From: Phytophthora hibernalis
Taxonomy: Eukaryota > Oomycota > Peronosporomycetes > Peronosporales > Peronosporaceae
Reading direction: 5' to 3'
NCBI GenBank assembly: GCA_012656075.1
Contig: JAAKBF010000200.1
Span: 62,001-126,000, forward strand
DNA: 64,000 bases
Under the pieces are notes generated by a model. The model worked only from the letters and a program-made list of their open reading frames with translations, was not told the origin of the DNA and made no database searches. Position 1 is the first letter of the stretch; the number at the start of each line of letters is the position of its first letter. The translations under genes were made by a program, and so were the position numbers. This document shows positions 1-11,097 of this stretch, piece after piece.

Positions 1-2183
1 ACAAAAGGCAAGGCGATGCTGCACGTGCTCTGGCTGCAGATGCACAAAATAAAGCTGTTACATGTAGCAGGCAGTCGTTGCCAGTGAAGTAAATCTGTGG
101 ACTGCTACGTACCAAAGAGCTCACGAACTGCTTTCTCGCTGTCACCAAAATATTTAGAGAGTAGCTCCGATGACTGCACTCGAGCAAACATACATGTACA
201 ACAGGATCAGTTGGGCAAAGTCGATATTGTCATGCACGTCACGCACGTAGAAAACGTTCGTTGTTAAAACCACGATATTTACCTTTACAGAGACAAAGTT
301 CACCTGGGCTTGAGCTGCCAGTGACTGCACGAGTAGGGTTTTGCCGCAACCTGATGGGCCCGAAAGCAAGATGCCGGACGCGTTGGAAATTCCCAGGCGC
401 TACAAAATTATTATCGTTAGTACAATCACAGTACTATACCCGTACAGCCAAGGTGGTGAACGTACGTTCATCGCTGCGGTCGGGTGAAATTTCCACGAAA
501 CGAAGTCAAAAAGCTGCTTCTGGGCGGCAGTATACCCAGCAAACACGAGTTTCCCATCCAAAGGTGTTCCAGGTGACGCCACGTTCAACTCCCGAAGCTG
601 CGATGGTTTGACCTGTTGTTGGGCGTGCAATAGCTCGGTCCATCCGATGCCCGCTGAGTCACCATCGTCGTTTGATGCAGCATGTGCTTGGGCAGCCGCG
701 TTTCGACAGATCCGTACGAGGTCTTTCGCCACATAACCTCCAGTGAGAACAGCCAAGCGCGAAGCCAGGCTCGCTTCATCAGCTGAACCTTCTCTTTCGG
801 TCCGCAGTCGCAGTCTACTGAGGTGTCGTCGCAAGATCTCACGCCGGGACTCCTCAGTGGGGACGACCAAATCTAAAACCTTGCTAAATCGCCCCACCAG
901 CTTGGCAGCAAGTGGCATGTTTGAGTCTGCGCTAACGGTCGTCCCTACAACAACAAGGCGCGCATTACGCGAGCTGAGCTCGCCAACCAACCGCAGTAGA
1001 GCGCTGCCAAGTTGCGGGAGCTGCGTATCAGAACCTTCCGCAATCTGACCCTCCGTAGATTCAAAAAGCACGTCCATGTCATCGATTATCACCACTCCAA
1101 CGAAAGTTGACGAGGTGGCTGCCGTCTCAAGCTCCCTAAGAGAACCAAACTCCGGAAACCTATGCTCCAGCTCGTGGATCAAATACTCGTACGCTGTGGG
1201 GAACGCTGGACTTTCAGCTCCCATAAGCAGCGACATACTGTCCACTCGCCACGTTCCAAGCTTCTCTCGCATCAGCTCATGCTGTAGTGCAATCAGCGCC
1301 AAAGACTTTCCTACGCCGCTCACTCCCGAGACCAGAACTCCGTGCGAGCCAATGTGCTCCATCTCCACGCCGTCGTCAAGACGCTGCTGTCCACGCTTCA
1401 ACACCAGTGCGAGGTTGAGCAGCACATCTTGCACAAAAGCTGTGTATCCTGTAAAGCCAGTCTGCCACAGTCGGTCGTTCAGCTCGCTTTCATACGGCAA
1501 TCCACCCTTCTCCTGAATGCTGAGTGCCGCCACCTGCTCCGTCAGCTCTAGCTGTCCGTCCTCTCCCACTCCACTATCGCTCCATCCTTTGACGAAAACC
1601 TGCGTAGCCTCCTGTCCAATTTCCTCCACTGCATCGATCCGGAACACGAACGTGTCCCCAGCAGCCTCACAGGCACCAGCTGCTCTTCTTGGGGTGCCCT
1701 CAGTGTCCCTGCAGCGCGCATCTGGCGTTTCACGAGCCCTTCCAAGTCGATTTTTCGCTGCTGGACGCTCTCGGGCAGTAAACCCGCCAGAGAAGCGCCC
1801 AACTGCAGCTCGACGCGTTCGTTCTCTGAGGACAGAGACTTGGCCGGCACACTGAGCGCCAGTCGCCAGTTCTCCGCATTTGTAGTAGTTGCAACTTTTT
1901 CCAGCGTCACGGACGCGTCCTCCAACTGTCCACAGACGTCCAACACCCACGGGTGCAGCTGGATACGTCCACGAACGAGCCCAGCGGACGACTGGCGGTC
2001 AACGACGCACTCCAGCAGCACATTCGAGCGCGGAGACGAGGGGAAGTACACGCGCACCAGATCCAAATGCTGGAAGCAGATAAGCGCGGCGTCCTCGGAT
2101 GAGACCAGGATCTGGTGCGGCTGCAGGAGCACGCCACTGGCGTCGCCGCTGCTCGCCTTCATCTTATGGATGAATTTGATCAC
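1..2183 (-). CDS. Two-domain AAA ATPase (PEX1/AFG2-like), 5' part, runs off left edge
   Basis: This gene encodes a type II AAA+ ATPase, a family of ATP-driven unfoldases acting in protein extraction or peroxisome import. Domain 1 has a Walker A GVSGVGKS and a Walker B-like VVIIDDMDVL, with D where most AAA proteins have E. Domain 2 has Walker A GPSGCGKT followed by SELLSKYFGDSEKAVRELF. The exons read 2183-466, 399-283, 173-113 and 33-1. The introns (400-465, 174-282, 34-112) all have GT-AG ends, and the first contains TACTAAC. Domain 2 resembles PEX1 most, but the short N-terminal part (about 280 residues before the first Walker A) fits AFG2/SPATA5L1 better, so the subfamily is open. The frame changes once, at the four-G run at 1656-1659, where one missing base would explain it (assembly error or real lesion). 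Start at 2183 or the next Met at 2162; the C-terminal part lies outside the window. Confidence 0.8.
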
Positions 2184-2465
2184 TTATCGGACCTTACTGG
2201 GGTCATTAAATGACCTATCACTGAATTTGTTTTTTATTAGCCAATCAGGAAAACGCTATCAGATAGTATCCACCAATGAATGGAGTTAGGGTTAGGAAGG
2301 TCCTCTATACCAGCCATTCCGACGTATCGGGTCCGAGAGGAGCGAAAATATGTGTATCCCAATAGTATTGGGATACACATATTTTAGCCAATACATATGC
2401 CTAGTGTAGAGTGTATCACATGCATATTTTCAACATATCGGACCTATCCGACCGGTATAGACCCA
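2168..2465 (+). repeat. Dispersed repeat, copy 1 (see 19412-19695)
   Basis: Blocks of this stretch recur at 19412-19695. The first is a start of the form GATGAAT-TGATCACTTATC. Next is a CCAATCAG box. Then comes a 40-base block starting AGGTCCTCTA and ending near GGGTC-GAG. The last is an A/T-rich stretch ending TATCCGACC. Copy 1 overlaps the start of the AAA ATPase gene, so it may contribute its promoter region. No coding capacity is seen. It could be a non-autonomous element or a recurrent element flank. Confidence 0.5.
2345..2385. repeat. Perfect 41-bp palindrome
   Basis: Two 20-base arms, the left starting AAAATATGTGTATCCC, are exact reverse complements around a single central G at 2365. 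It lies inside dispersed repeat copy 1, about 90 bp from the pogo-like element. The second copy of the repeat (near 19610) keeps only the left half in recognisable form. Confidence 0.95.
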
Positions 2466-2475
2466 GAAGTGTGTA

Positions 2476-4211
2476 CAGACAACGACGGATAAATCCGACA
2501 TGACTTAGCGGTATCCTCCATAGTGTACGGATCCAGACAAAAATCCGACGGTTTTTAAATAAGCGTATTATTGGCTGAAATTAAAGGTGCAAGCACAAAA
2601 ACAAATCAATAACCGTATCGTTGGGTAGAAAAGAATCTTTCGATTTAACTGTTATCTCAGGATGGTGGGGAATTGCTTTCTTGAAGCTACGGATAACTGT
2701 TTTCTTTTTGATGGCCTTCCACGCGGCAATCGTAGACTTTATAGCGCGGAGGCGTTTTCCTTAGCGGTACCACCTGTGCGTCTGCCAGCACTGTTACGAA
2801 GTTTAGCTTTTAGAGGTCCCATGACACCGACATCAAGCGGTTGACAAACCGCTGTACTGTTTGGTGGCAATGGGACCGCAGTAGCATTTGCCTCCTCCGC
2901 CACGATCCGCTGTCCTTCTTCTGACACATGCCACTCAAAGTTGTCAAGAAGAAGAACAGCGGGCCATCTATTTCAAATTTAGTAATTTTTCAACGTAAAG
3001 TTTCCAAACCCTCGCATCCATCCAAACGTTTTCTTGCACAGCGTAGAAGTGTCCGTCCGGATACTGCCCCAATTCATCTTGTTCAATCCTGCCCCCTGGA
3101 ACACCTCGGATGATGAAAAGAATCGGCATTTTGCGACCTGAAAATATCAAAAAAGTAAATATGAGAAAATTATCAATAAAATATCAAATAAATCACAATA
3201 TTTACCGTCATCGCGTACAGTGAGCACAGCAGTCATGCGACCTGCGTGCTTGTTTGTCCCCAGAGTTCGCGCTGCATCCTTTCGCCCCTTCCCTGCCCAG
3301 GACTTGGTTGGTGGCATATCAAACATGATCGCTGTTTCATCGACGTTTAGTATGCCACCGCCTTCAAAATCCTTGTACTTGTCCCAAAACTCGATAGCGA
3401 AGCGTGCCAGGTCTCCTCCAGCTCTTCCGTCGTCTTGTTGGCAGCCTGCGGCTTTTGCGAGGAAAATCCGTACCTTTATTCAAAATAAAACATTAAGTAA
3501 ATGGTAAAATTTTCATAATACACAATATTTTGCAAATATAAATACATGCTGTTACCGATTGGCAATGCGCTGGACCATACGCTCGAGTGCGAGCTCGCCG
3601 CTTTCCCCCAGAGAGGTATGCCTTCATCCAGTCTGGATAGAGCTTGTGCTTGAACTCTATCATGCCAGAAGTAGACAACACCTGTACATTTAAGATGAAA
3701 ATGTTAGTTAGTTTCATTAGTATACAAATACGAAGTATAACACGCACCGCTTCACTCCGCCTCACATCTTTCATGTAAGTGACTAGGTCAGGGACGCCAG
3801 GAAAAGTTCTTCGCGCCCCTGTCCTTTGAGCGTCTTCGACAAAGCGCTGCCCTTGAAGCTAAAAATGCCGTCGGCTTGTTTCTTCCAATCGTAGAGGGTG
3901 CCGCGAGCGATGCCGAGCTGCTCGAAGCCTCCCGCACGCCGTGCTGCTCCACTACGCTTAACGCTTGTCGCTTCTTTTTAATAGTGAAGCTGCGCTCGGC
4001 GCGTATCATAGTGCAAAATGAGCCTTGTTTTAGCTTTGCGGGAGGAGATTTTAACAGGAGCCATTCATTTTTTTGGTTCTGTAATTGGTGTAAAAAGTGG
4101 AATATGTTAAGCTGATTGGATAAAACCCGCGATGAGTTTACTATGGGAGCCTGGTTATTACCCACTAAATGTCGGATTTTTTGGTCGGTCGGATTTATCC
4201 GTCGTTGTCTG
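2476..4211 (-). mobile_element. Pogo/Tc1-mariner-like DNA transposon with TA target duplication
   Basis: A 1736-bp element is bounded by perfect 24-bp terminal inverted repeats starting CAGACAACG (2476-2499 and the complement at 4188-4211). It is flanked on both sides by TA (2474-2475, 4212-4213), the target duplication expected for Tc1/mariner/pogo elements. Subterminal copies of AAATCCGAC lie inside both ends. It encodes one intron-containing transposase on the minus strand and sits between dispersed repeat copy 1 and the palindromic LTR element. Confidence 0.9.
2581..4009 (-). pseudogene. Pogo-like DDD transposase, frameshifted
   Basis: This is the cut-and-paste transposase of the surrounding element. 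Reading from Met at 4009, an N-terminal helix-turn-helix region (KKKRQALSVVEQHGV) is followed by a CENP-B-like HTH (LERMVQRIANR). The DDE catalytic core has NVDETAI, LLLDNFEWH and CQPLDVGVMGPLK as its three acidic motifs, and AWKAIKKKTVIRSFKKAI lies near the C-terminus. Three introns with GT-AG ends are visible: 3682-3747, 3474-3555 and 3138-3205. The stop is at 2581-2583. At least four single-base frame changes (in the second and third exons, near 2955, and near 2750) separate otherwise well-conserved blocks. The copy is therefore probably dead although its ends are intact. Confidence 0.85.
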
Positions 4212-4424
4212 TAGCTGCAGAAGTGTGACACTTCTGGAATTTGCTGCGACTTTACAGCATACCTACTATTAATACCGGTAGTACGAAAACACACTTTCAG
4301 ATTAGTTCACTTCAGCAGCATGCGTTTGCACCATGCATCAAGTTCCCGAGTCCCCAGAGTTCCAAGACTACTCTGCGTGCCCAAGCGCACCGGGGTGACA
4401 ACGCGCCCGGACCCGGTCAAGAAT

Positions 4425-4731
4425 TGTGACGGGGTCACACAGCACCTTGCCTTGAGGAAGCGTAAGAGAACAAAGGCTCTCAGTGAACGATAAGTTCACA
4501 ATTCCCAGCCTAAGGGAACTGTCTGCGGGTTTGATAGCAAGATAAAGACTGAATATATTTTTTATAGCTGAGTTAAGCTTGTAGCATACAAACTCTAAGT
4601 CATCTATAGTAAAAGATAAAGAGCGTGCATGGTTGGCTCACAGCCAACCGGTACCATGTACCATGGACTCTAAAGAGTGACATCCGTCACTCTTTATGTA
4701 ACTTGGGTACACGTCGGTGTACCCCGTTACA
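4425..4731 (-). repeat. LTR, left arm (reverse orientation)
   Basis: The complement of the LTR at 7034-7336: it reads TGTAAC...GTCACA on the minus strand and abuts the complement of the purine tract at 4732. Only scattered differences distinguish it from the right copy. Confidence 0.8.
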
Positions 4732-5590
4732 TCCTCCCCCACTTAACTGAGAATCACACCTGATTCTCCAATCAGAAGTGAGAGAATTCGAACACCCAAA
4801 GGGGCAATTCTCGGGCGCAGCCTAAGCACGACTGGCGCTCCCTCTCGTCGGTCACACAGTGACTTGTGTCCACGGCGGACACTGCGAGCTGCATCCTTGC
4901 ACTCGCGACGACGTTGGCCGCAATGCCGACGGGCATAGTTGGTCTGGGCTTGGGCGCTAGCTAGCGTCTAGTGCTTCGGCACGGGATGTAATAGCATCCA
5001 AACGTGCGGTGGTCCTCCTCGACCACCTGCAGTTCACAGCGGAGGACCCGTGGGCCCTCCTGACACTTCGTGTGTCTTGTTCCTCCCGCGCGGGGCTATA
5101 CCTCGAAGGCTATCGTATAGCCCAAGAGTGGAGTGAGCTGTCAGCTCATCTCCTGGCATGATAGCTGGCCGGTATGGGTCACGCTAGCCATGGCCGACCC
5201 TTGTAGCCGTACACGGGCTCAGGTCATGCATTGACCATAGCATAGAAGCATCATGCTTCAGGTTGTCATTCGACGACCGCTATTAGCAGCCTAGAGCTTG
5301 CCGGGTGGAGCCGCAAGCTCTTCCCCGAGTCTTGGGTATCAAACAAAAGACGCATCGGTGTCGGGCATCGACACCAACGTACCCAACGGTACTTCTAGCA
5401 TTGTGGCGGGTTACCTGGTGGACCCACCACTGTCAACGCGGCATCGGCGACTGCTTCGCGCATCGCCCAGACCAGGACATGGTCAGAGTGCGTGCATGCC
5501 TGCACGACACTTGGTCATTTAGATGACCATGGCCACGTCGGCGTACAGGTTCATGACCACATTGGCGTTCCGCATAGAGCCATTACAGCT

Positions 5591-5930
5591 CGGAGAGGTG
5601 AGGTCGGAATGATCTCACCTGACGTGGGTAACATCGTTCCACTTCAAGTCGCGCAGATCAAACTGCTTGCGAGCTGGTAGCATGCCTGCAGCCCTGGACA
5701 CGGTCGCCCAGACCTAAACTGTAGAGGAAGACGCAAGTTGCGCTTCCTGTGTGGGTAGCACAGTTCCACACACCAAGGCGGGTAACATAGTTCCGCACGA
5801 GTCTTAACAACTCGGAAGAGGTGAGGCCATTAAGACCTTACCTGACGTGGGTAACATCGTTCCACGTCAAGTCGCGCAGACTCAAACTGCTAGCGGTCTG
5901 GCTGCATGCCAGCCGCGGTCGACAAGGTCG
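5591..5930. repeat. Imperfect tandem duplication in the palindrome centre (period about 222 bp)
   Basis: CGGA-GAGGTGAGG at 5591 recurs at 5813. Each is followed about 30 bases later by ACGTGGGTAACATCGTTCCA and then by a shared AGTCGCGCAGA-TCAAACTGCT. A related motif, GTGTGGGTA-CACAGTT-CACAC, occurs at about 5750 and again at about 9184 in gypsy-1. This hints that the interior comes from a related element. Confidence 0.65.
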
Positions 5931-7020
5931 ACTGGACACGGCTTTTGTCGTAATAGGGGAGAGGATCGGAAATACCTTTCCTCCCGAGTCTCTGTTGAGA
6001 CTAACTTCCTTACGGAAGGCGATGTTGGTATGGCCAACAACAGTATGCGTAATACTAGTGTACCCGCTCGTACGGCTAGCACCGACAGCAATTGGGTGCT
6101 GAAGTGTACGCTTGTGGCACTCGAGATGGCCGTGGTACTTGCCGTACACGGCGTACCTCTGGTGTACGGGGTCGCGACCCTGTACGCCGTCGTGGTCGTG
6201 GACATGAACACCGACGTGGCCATGAACCCGTACGCCGATGGTCATCTAAATGACCGAGTGTCGTGCAGGCATGCACGCACTCTGACCATGTCCTGGTCTG
6301 GGCGATGCGCGAAGCAGTCGCCGATGCCGCGTTGACAGTGGTGGGTCCACCAGGTAACCCGCCACAATGCTAGAAGTACCGTTGGGTACGTTGGTGTCGA
6401 TGCCCGACACCGATGCGTCTTTTGTTTGATACCCAAGACTCGGGGAAGAGCTTGCGGCTCCACCCGGCAAGCTCTAGGCTGCTAATAGCGGTCGTCGAAT
6501 GACAACCTGAAGCATGATGCTTCTATGCTATGGTCAATGCATGACCTGAGCCCGTGTACGGCTACAAGGGTCGGCCATGGCTAGCGTGACCCATACCGGC
6601 CAGCTATCATGCCAGGAGATGAGCTGACAGCTCACTCCACTCTTGGGCTATACGATAGCCTTCGAGGTATAGCCCCGCGCGGGAGGAACATGACACACGA
6701 AGTGTCAGGAGGGCCCACGGGTCCTCCGCTGTGAACTGCAGGTGGTCGAGGAGGACCACCGCACGTTTGGATGCTATTACATCCCGTGCCGAAGCACTAG
6801 ACGCTAGCTAGCGCCCAAGCCCAGACCAACTATGCCCGTCGGCATTGCGGCCAACGTCGTCGCGAGTGCAAGGATGCAGCTCGCAGTGTCCGCCGTGGAC
6901 ACAAGTCACTGTGTGACCGACGAGAGGGAGCGCCAGTCGTGCTTAGGCTGCGCCCGAGAATTGCCTTTGGGTGTTCGAATTCTCTCACTTCTGATTGGAG
7001 AATCAGGTGTGATTCTCAGT

Positions 7021-7033
7021 TAAGTGGGGAGGA
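7021..7033 (+). promoter_or_regulatory. Polypurine tract of the right-arm LTR element
   Basis: TAAGTGGGGAGGA lies immediately before the LTR start TGTAAC at 7034, the expected position of the plus-strand primer. Its complement abuts the left LTR at 4732. Confidence 0.7.
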
Positions 7034-7336
7034 TGTAACGGGTACACCGACATGTACCCAAGTTACATAAAGAGTGACGGATGTCACTCTTTAGAGTCCA
7101 TGGTACATGGTACCGGTTGGCTGTGAGCCAACCATGCACGCTCTTTATCTTTACTATAGATGACTTAGAGTTTGTATGCTACAAGCTTAACTCAGCTATA
7201 AAAATATATTCAGTCTTTATCTTGCTATCAAACCCGCAGACAGTTCCCTTAGGCCGGGAATTGTGAACTTATCGTTCACTGAGAGCCTTTGCTCTCTTAC
7301 GCTTCCTCAAGGCAAGGTGCTGTGTGACCCGTCACA
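7034..7336 (+). repeat. LTR, right arm (forward orientation)
   Basis: 303 bp, beginning TGTAACGGGTACACC and ending GACCCGTCACA. The start is fixed by the preceding purine tract, and the end by the limit of identity with the left copy. Confidence 0.8.
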
Positions 7337-7516
7337 CGGTGTATGAACAATATGGCAAGCATCAAGTAAGTAGTAGGTAAACTGAGTACTTGGTTGAGCC
7401 CAACAAAACATTAACTGTCGCGTGCATTAGATTTAAGCTCCACCAAGGTACAACACTTTTGCATCTCATATCATTTGCTTAAGTGTACGTACCACCGTTT
7501 CAATACTGATCCAGAT

Positions 7517-7720
7517 TCAGTGTCGAGTTTATCCGAACAAACTTGTCGACTTTACCCGAAAAACCTGTCGAATATAGCCGAAAAATCAAATTTGTGTCGA
7601 GTTTACCCGAAAACACTTGTCGAGTATAGCCGAAAAATCACCTTAGTGGCGACTTTACCCGAAAAACCTGTCGAGTATAGCCGAAAACTCACGCTCAGTG
7701 AAAAACAAACCAGTCCAGAA
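7517..7720. repeat. Minisatellite, alternating 22- and 28-base units
   Basis: About seven units of the form TGTCGA-T-TA-CCGAAAA alternate between a short unit (core CTTTACCCGAAAAA) and a longer unit (core GTATAGCCGAAAAATCA). They form a roughly 50-base higher-order repeat. A decayed unit with TGTCGAGGATATCC lies at about 7740. Its unit lengths and lack of cas genes exclude CRISPR. Confidence 0.8.
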
Positions 7721-7795
7721 TACTTGAAATTTTTGTCGGTGTCGAGGATATCCAAAAGGCTCCTAGCCAACTAATACCACAATGCTAAAATTCAA

Positions 7796-8137
7796 TCAAT
7801 AGCCCACATATGCACTTCTTCGAACGAACGCTTGTTTAACTCCGCTTGCAGCCTGCAGCATGACTGGCAAAAACTTATCAAAGTTAGTTACGGGATAATA
7901 GATACCACTCCACCCTCGCCCCCGTGACCGTTTGCCGCCGTTATCATCTGCGGCTACCACATGGCCATCGTCCTCGGTGGCAGTCACTCCAACGAAGGCC
8001 TCTGTGGCTACCAAACCGATAAGGTGGTCGGTACACCGCTTTGTTCCCTTCAGGCGCCATGTAGCGTGTCTAACAAGATTAAGTTTAACTACAACAACGT
8101 GCGAATGCAGTTCGTGAAACACTTCTACAAGTACCAA
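7796..8137 (-). CDS. Unrecognised open frame
   Basis: An open frame of 113 codons in an otherwise gene-free interval (7341-8930). It contains a basic glycine-arginine stretch followed by YPVTNFDKFLPVMLQAA. This faintly recalls the N-terminal part of SANT/Myb-like proteins that are abundant in oomycete repeats. There is no clear start context and no conserved motif set. It may be a remnant or chance. The rest of 7341-8930 shows no gene. Confidence 0.15.
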   Translation of the reverse strand: MVLVEVFHELHSHVVVVKLNLVRHATWRLKGTKRCTDHLIGLVATEAFVGVTATEDDGHVVAADDNGGKRSRGRGWSGIYYPVTNFDKFLPVMLQAASGVKQAFVRRSAYVGY

Positions 8138-8452
8138 GATTTGAAGTCATTGACAACTAGTATCATAATGCATATAAACAAAAAAATAATACAAGAACAA
8201 CACATTATTAATACCAATGGTCATACACGTACACATGCATGCTCTGCGCAGGTAGTCCTCCACAGCCATCACACCGCCGCTGTCATCCTCTGCAGTGTTC
8301 AGCCACCGAGCCGCCGCTGTTGTTCTCAGCCGCTGGCGTCCTCTGTGCCATCACGCCGATTGTGTTGTGTGTTTACGTACACACTGGGTGGGGAGTGGTG
8401 GCTTACAGCCAGTGAGTTTTTACTTTATTTTGACCAATCAAGGTTCGAGGTG

Positions 8453-8506
8453 TACCGTATTTTTGGTACAGGTCCGATAAAGTCCTTGGTCCGATATTTT
8501 ATGGTA
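8453..8506. repeat. 54-bp palindromic dispersed repeat, copy 1
   Basis: Begins TACCGTA and ends ATGGTA, with GGTCCGATA twice inside. The second copy at 22450-22503 has the same length and layout. The sequences outside are unrelated. Confidence 0.7.
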
Positions 8507-9369
8507 TGAATGAATATCATCAATTCGCCGACTATACTGGTTGACTTAAGCTAATACTGACCAATAGGATGGCGATCTGAAGAACAGTCTGCTGCGAACA
8601 AAATGATACACTCCGCACCCAAGGTTAAGATCAGCCACCCCTTTTTGTGACTGTAATTCTGTCAATATTTCGAGTTGACGCTCGCTGTTTGGATATGTTC
8701 GATCTATGATTGGTAGAAATACGCTACTTGTGTTAACGCGCTGGTTTTAGCAATCCTTGGCATGGCCCCCATACAAGTGGCCATTTTGGCACTGCGCCAG
8801 ATTAAATCAGCCATGTAGGTACATGTTCATACAAAAATCAAGTATATCATTAGGTTTGTGAGATTGGTTTTGTATGGGGCACAGGTACAAACACGTGGAT
8901 GGAGATCATTTCGCAAGCTGCGAGGGACGAGGTAGCCCCTCTACCGAAGGCTAAGCCCTCCACCTGCATAGAAGCACCACGAAGAAACCAAGGCTAACGG
9001 AGCGCGAGCGCAGACGAATCGAACGCCTCTACCTACGCTAGGGTCAGATCCAGACCCGTTGCGCCGTATGGGCATCGGCGAAGTCCGCGAAGGACGAAGC
9101 CCGTCGACGGGGAGCACAAGCCCACGTGAGACCGAAGAGGTCGAGACCGTGGCCAGCGCGGAGGTCGCTAACAGTGCATCTAGTGTGGGTAACACAGTTA
9201 CACACGGGCCGGTACATGCCTTAGGCGCTGTACCGAGACAAAATAAAGCAGTGGGTAACGAAGAACCACGCCAGAAGACGGCTGTGGCTCACGCCAAGTG
9301 TCTCGACAAGATGTCAAGACCGAAGCTTCAGGACGAAGCTTGGAGTCGGTGCAGGCTCCCCGGCGCCGC

Positions 9370-11097
9370 CGCCAGAAGAATGCTATCATATCTTCGACGG
9401 CGAGACTGGCCGCACGGTCAAGTCCGGGTCGGTGCAACTAGAGACCCTGTTAGAGATGACAAAGCTTCTGAATCTCGAAGAAATGTCGATGAGCGACTTT
9501 CTGGCCGATTTAAAAGACGGCGGGATCTCGGAGATGGTGCTCCTACGACCGGAGTCCACTCCTGAAGAAGCGAACTTATCCTCTGTAATGGACGAGGACG
9601 TTCTGGAAGAGTTCAGGAAGCAGCGCGCAACGCGCTTGGGTTTTGATATTCTCAAGAACCCGAATGATCCGGCCTACGCCTTGGTCCGGGAATTCTCGGA
9701 TGTGGTACGCCGGGTTGGCAAAGCCCTTGTCCGATTTGCTATAGAAGAACATTGAGTGGCGCTGGGAAAGGCACCATCAGGGCGCGTTTGACAGCATCAA
9801 GGCGAGCCTTCAATGCACGCCAGTACTGGCTCTGCCGGACGACGTGAAGCCGTTCAGTGTCGGCTTCGCGCTGTTGCAAAACGACGAGGACGGACACGAG
9901 CAAGTTATCTCATTCCAATCCAGGCAGCATAAGGCAGCCGAAAGGAACTACCCTGTGCACGACAAGGAGCTCCTCGCAATGAAATACGCCCTGGTGAAGT
10001 TCCGGGGCATCTTCTGTGCTCAACACCCTTTGTGATCTACACCGACCACACGACCTTGCGGACGGCGACTAATTCACCACACCTGTCACAGCGAATGGCG
10101 CCCTGGTTGTCATTCTTCGCGGAATACAACTTCCGCGTTGAATATAAGCCAGGCAAGCTGAACGTCGTCCAGACTACGAACCGGCTCACATTACGAGAGC
10201 CACGAGTGATCTGTATGATGGGATATGCATGGCGTATTGTGACGACGAGACGCTGGCGCCCATCATCCGCTACCTCTCTGCCGGCAAGGAGGCCAAGCCA
10301 ACATGGCCGTCGCCGCGGCAGCGTTAGCGCCTGCACCGCTATGAGTGGTCAGACGGGCTACACTACTTCCGCGTAGATCCAGCCGATCCTCCTAGGGTAA
10401 TCGTTGCGAACGACGAAGATCTGAAGTACGACATACTTCTTGAGGCGCCCGACACACCTTCAGGTGGCCACCTTGGCCGGGAGAAGACGTTCCTCTCCGT
10501 GCCAACGCACTTCTGGTGGGCCCACATGTACAAGTGGGTCGCCACGTACGTCAAGACATGTGAAACATGTCAGCGTGTGAAGCCCTCGGGCCACGCTTCG
10601 GCTCCTCTTCAGAGTTTGCTTGTCCCGGCGGACTGCTGGAAGTCAATGAGCCTTGACTTCGTCTTCGGACTACCGGCTGACGCCCGAGGCAACACCGGCA
10701 TCCTGGTGTTTGTCTGCCGTCTGAGCACGATGGTGCATCTCGCTCCAGTCCCCGATACGGTGAAAGGGGAACAGACTACAAAGCTGTTCCTCGATGGCGT
10801 GTTGCGCTATCACGGTCTCCCAGAGACCATTGTCTCCGATCGAGACCGCGCTTTACGGCTGGGTCTGGAAGACCCTTTTCCAATACTCGAAACCAGACTC
10901 CTGATGTCCACCGCGGACCATCCCCAAACGGATGACCAGACGGAGCGGGTTAACCGCGTCCTCGAAGACACGCTTCAGAGTGTCTGTGCGGACTCCCGGG
11001 CACTTGGTCGGACTGCCTGCCTATGGTTGAGTTTGCGCCCAACAACGCGGTTCACGCGTCGACCGGGTTTGGTCCGTTGTACCTGAACAAGCTACGG
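9370..11097 (+). pseudogene. Ty3/gypsy pol: RNase H and integrase, RT core deleted
   Basis: This is a remnant of the reverse transcriptase-integrase polyprotein. It begins with the pre-RT spacer (YHIFDGETGR..., SVMDEDVLEEFRKQRA, ending EFSDVV at about 9705). It then jumps within about 50 bp to the RT thumb (HQGAFDSIKASL), so fingers and palm are missing. RNase H follows (FQSRQHKAAERNYPVHDKEL, then YTDHTTLRTAT) with a one-base frame change near 10030. The integrase has an H..C-x2-C zinc site (GGHLGREKTF... CETCQRVK) and the catalytic series SLDFVFGLP, VSDRD and DDQTERVN. It ends near 11097 without a chromodomain, where the antisense gene takes over. Confidence 0.85.

Larger units (their letters stand above)
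4425..7336. mobile_element. Palindromic LTR-retrotransposon structure (two 3' halves back to back)
   Basis: The stretch 4425-5530 is repeated in reverse complement at 6238-7336 with only a few mismatches and small indels, around a roughly 700-bp centre. Each arm ends outward in a roughly 305-bp LTR (TGTAAC...GTCACA) preceded, in element sense, by a purine tract. Both arms are therefore 3' ends of the same element pointing away from each other. No protein domain is recognisable in the arms. The flanks (AGAAT before 4425, CGGTG after 7336) show no target duplication. Confidence 0.8.

Noticed and set aside
5298..6470. Identical pairs of 73-74-codon frames on opposite strands (5298-5526 and 6242-6470)
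   Set aside because: They mirror each other only because the DNA is an inverted repeat. Composition is not protein-like and no domain is present.
7517..7720. CRISPR array
   Set aside because: Units are imperfect, alternate in length and lack unique spacers. The window is eukaryotic and no cas genes are present.
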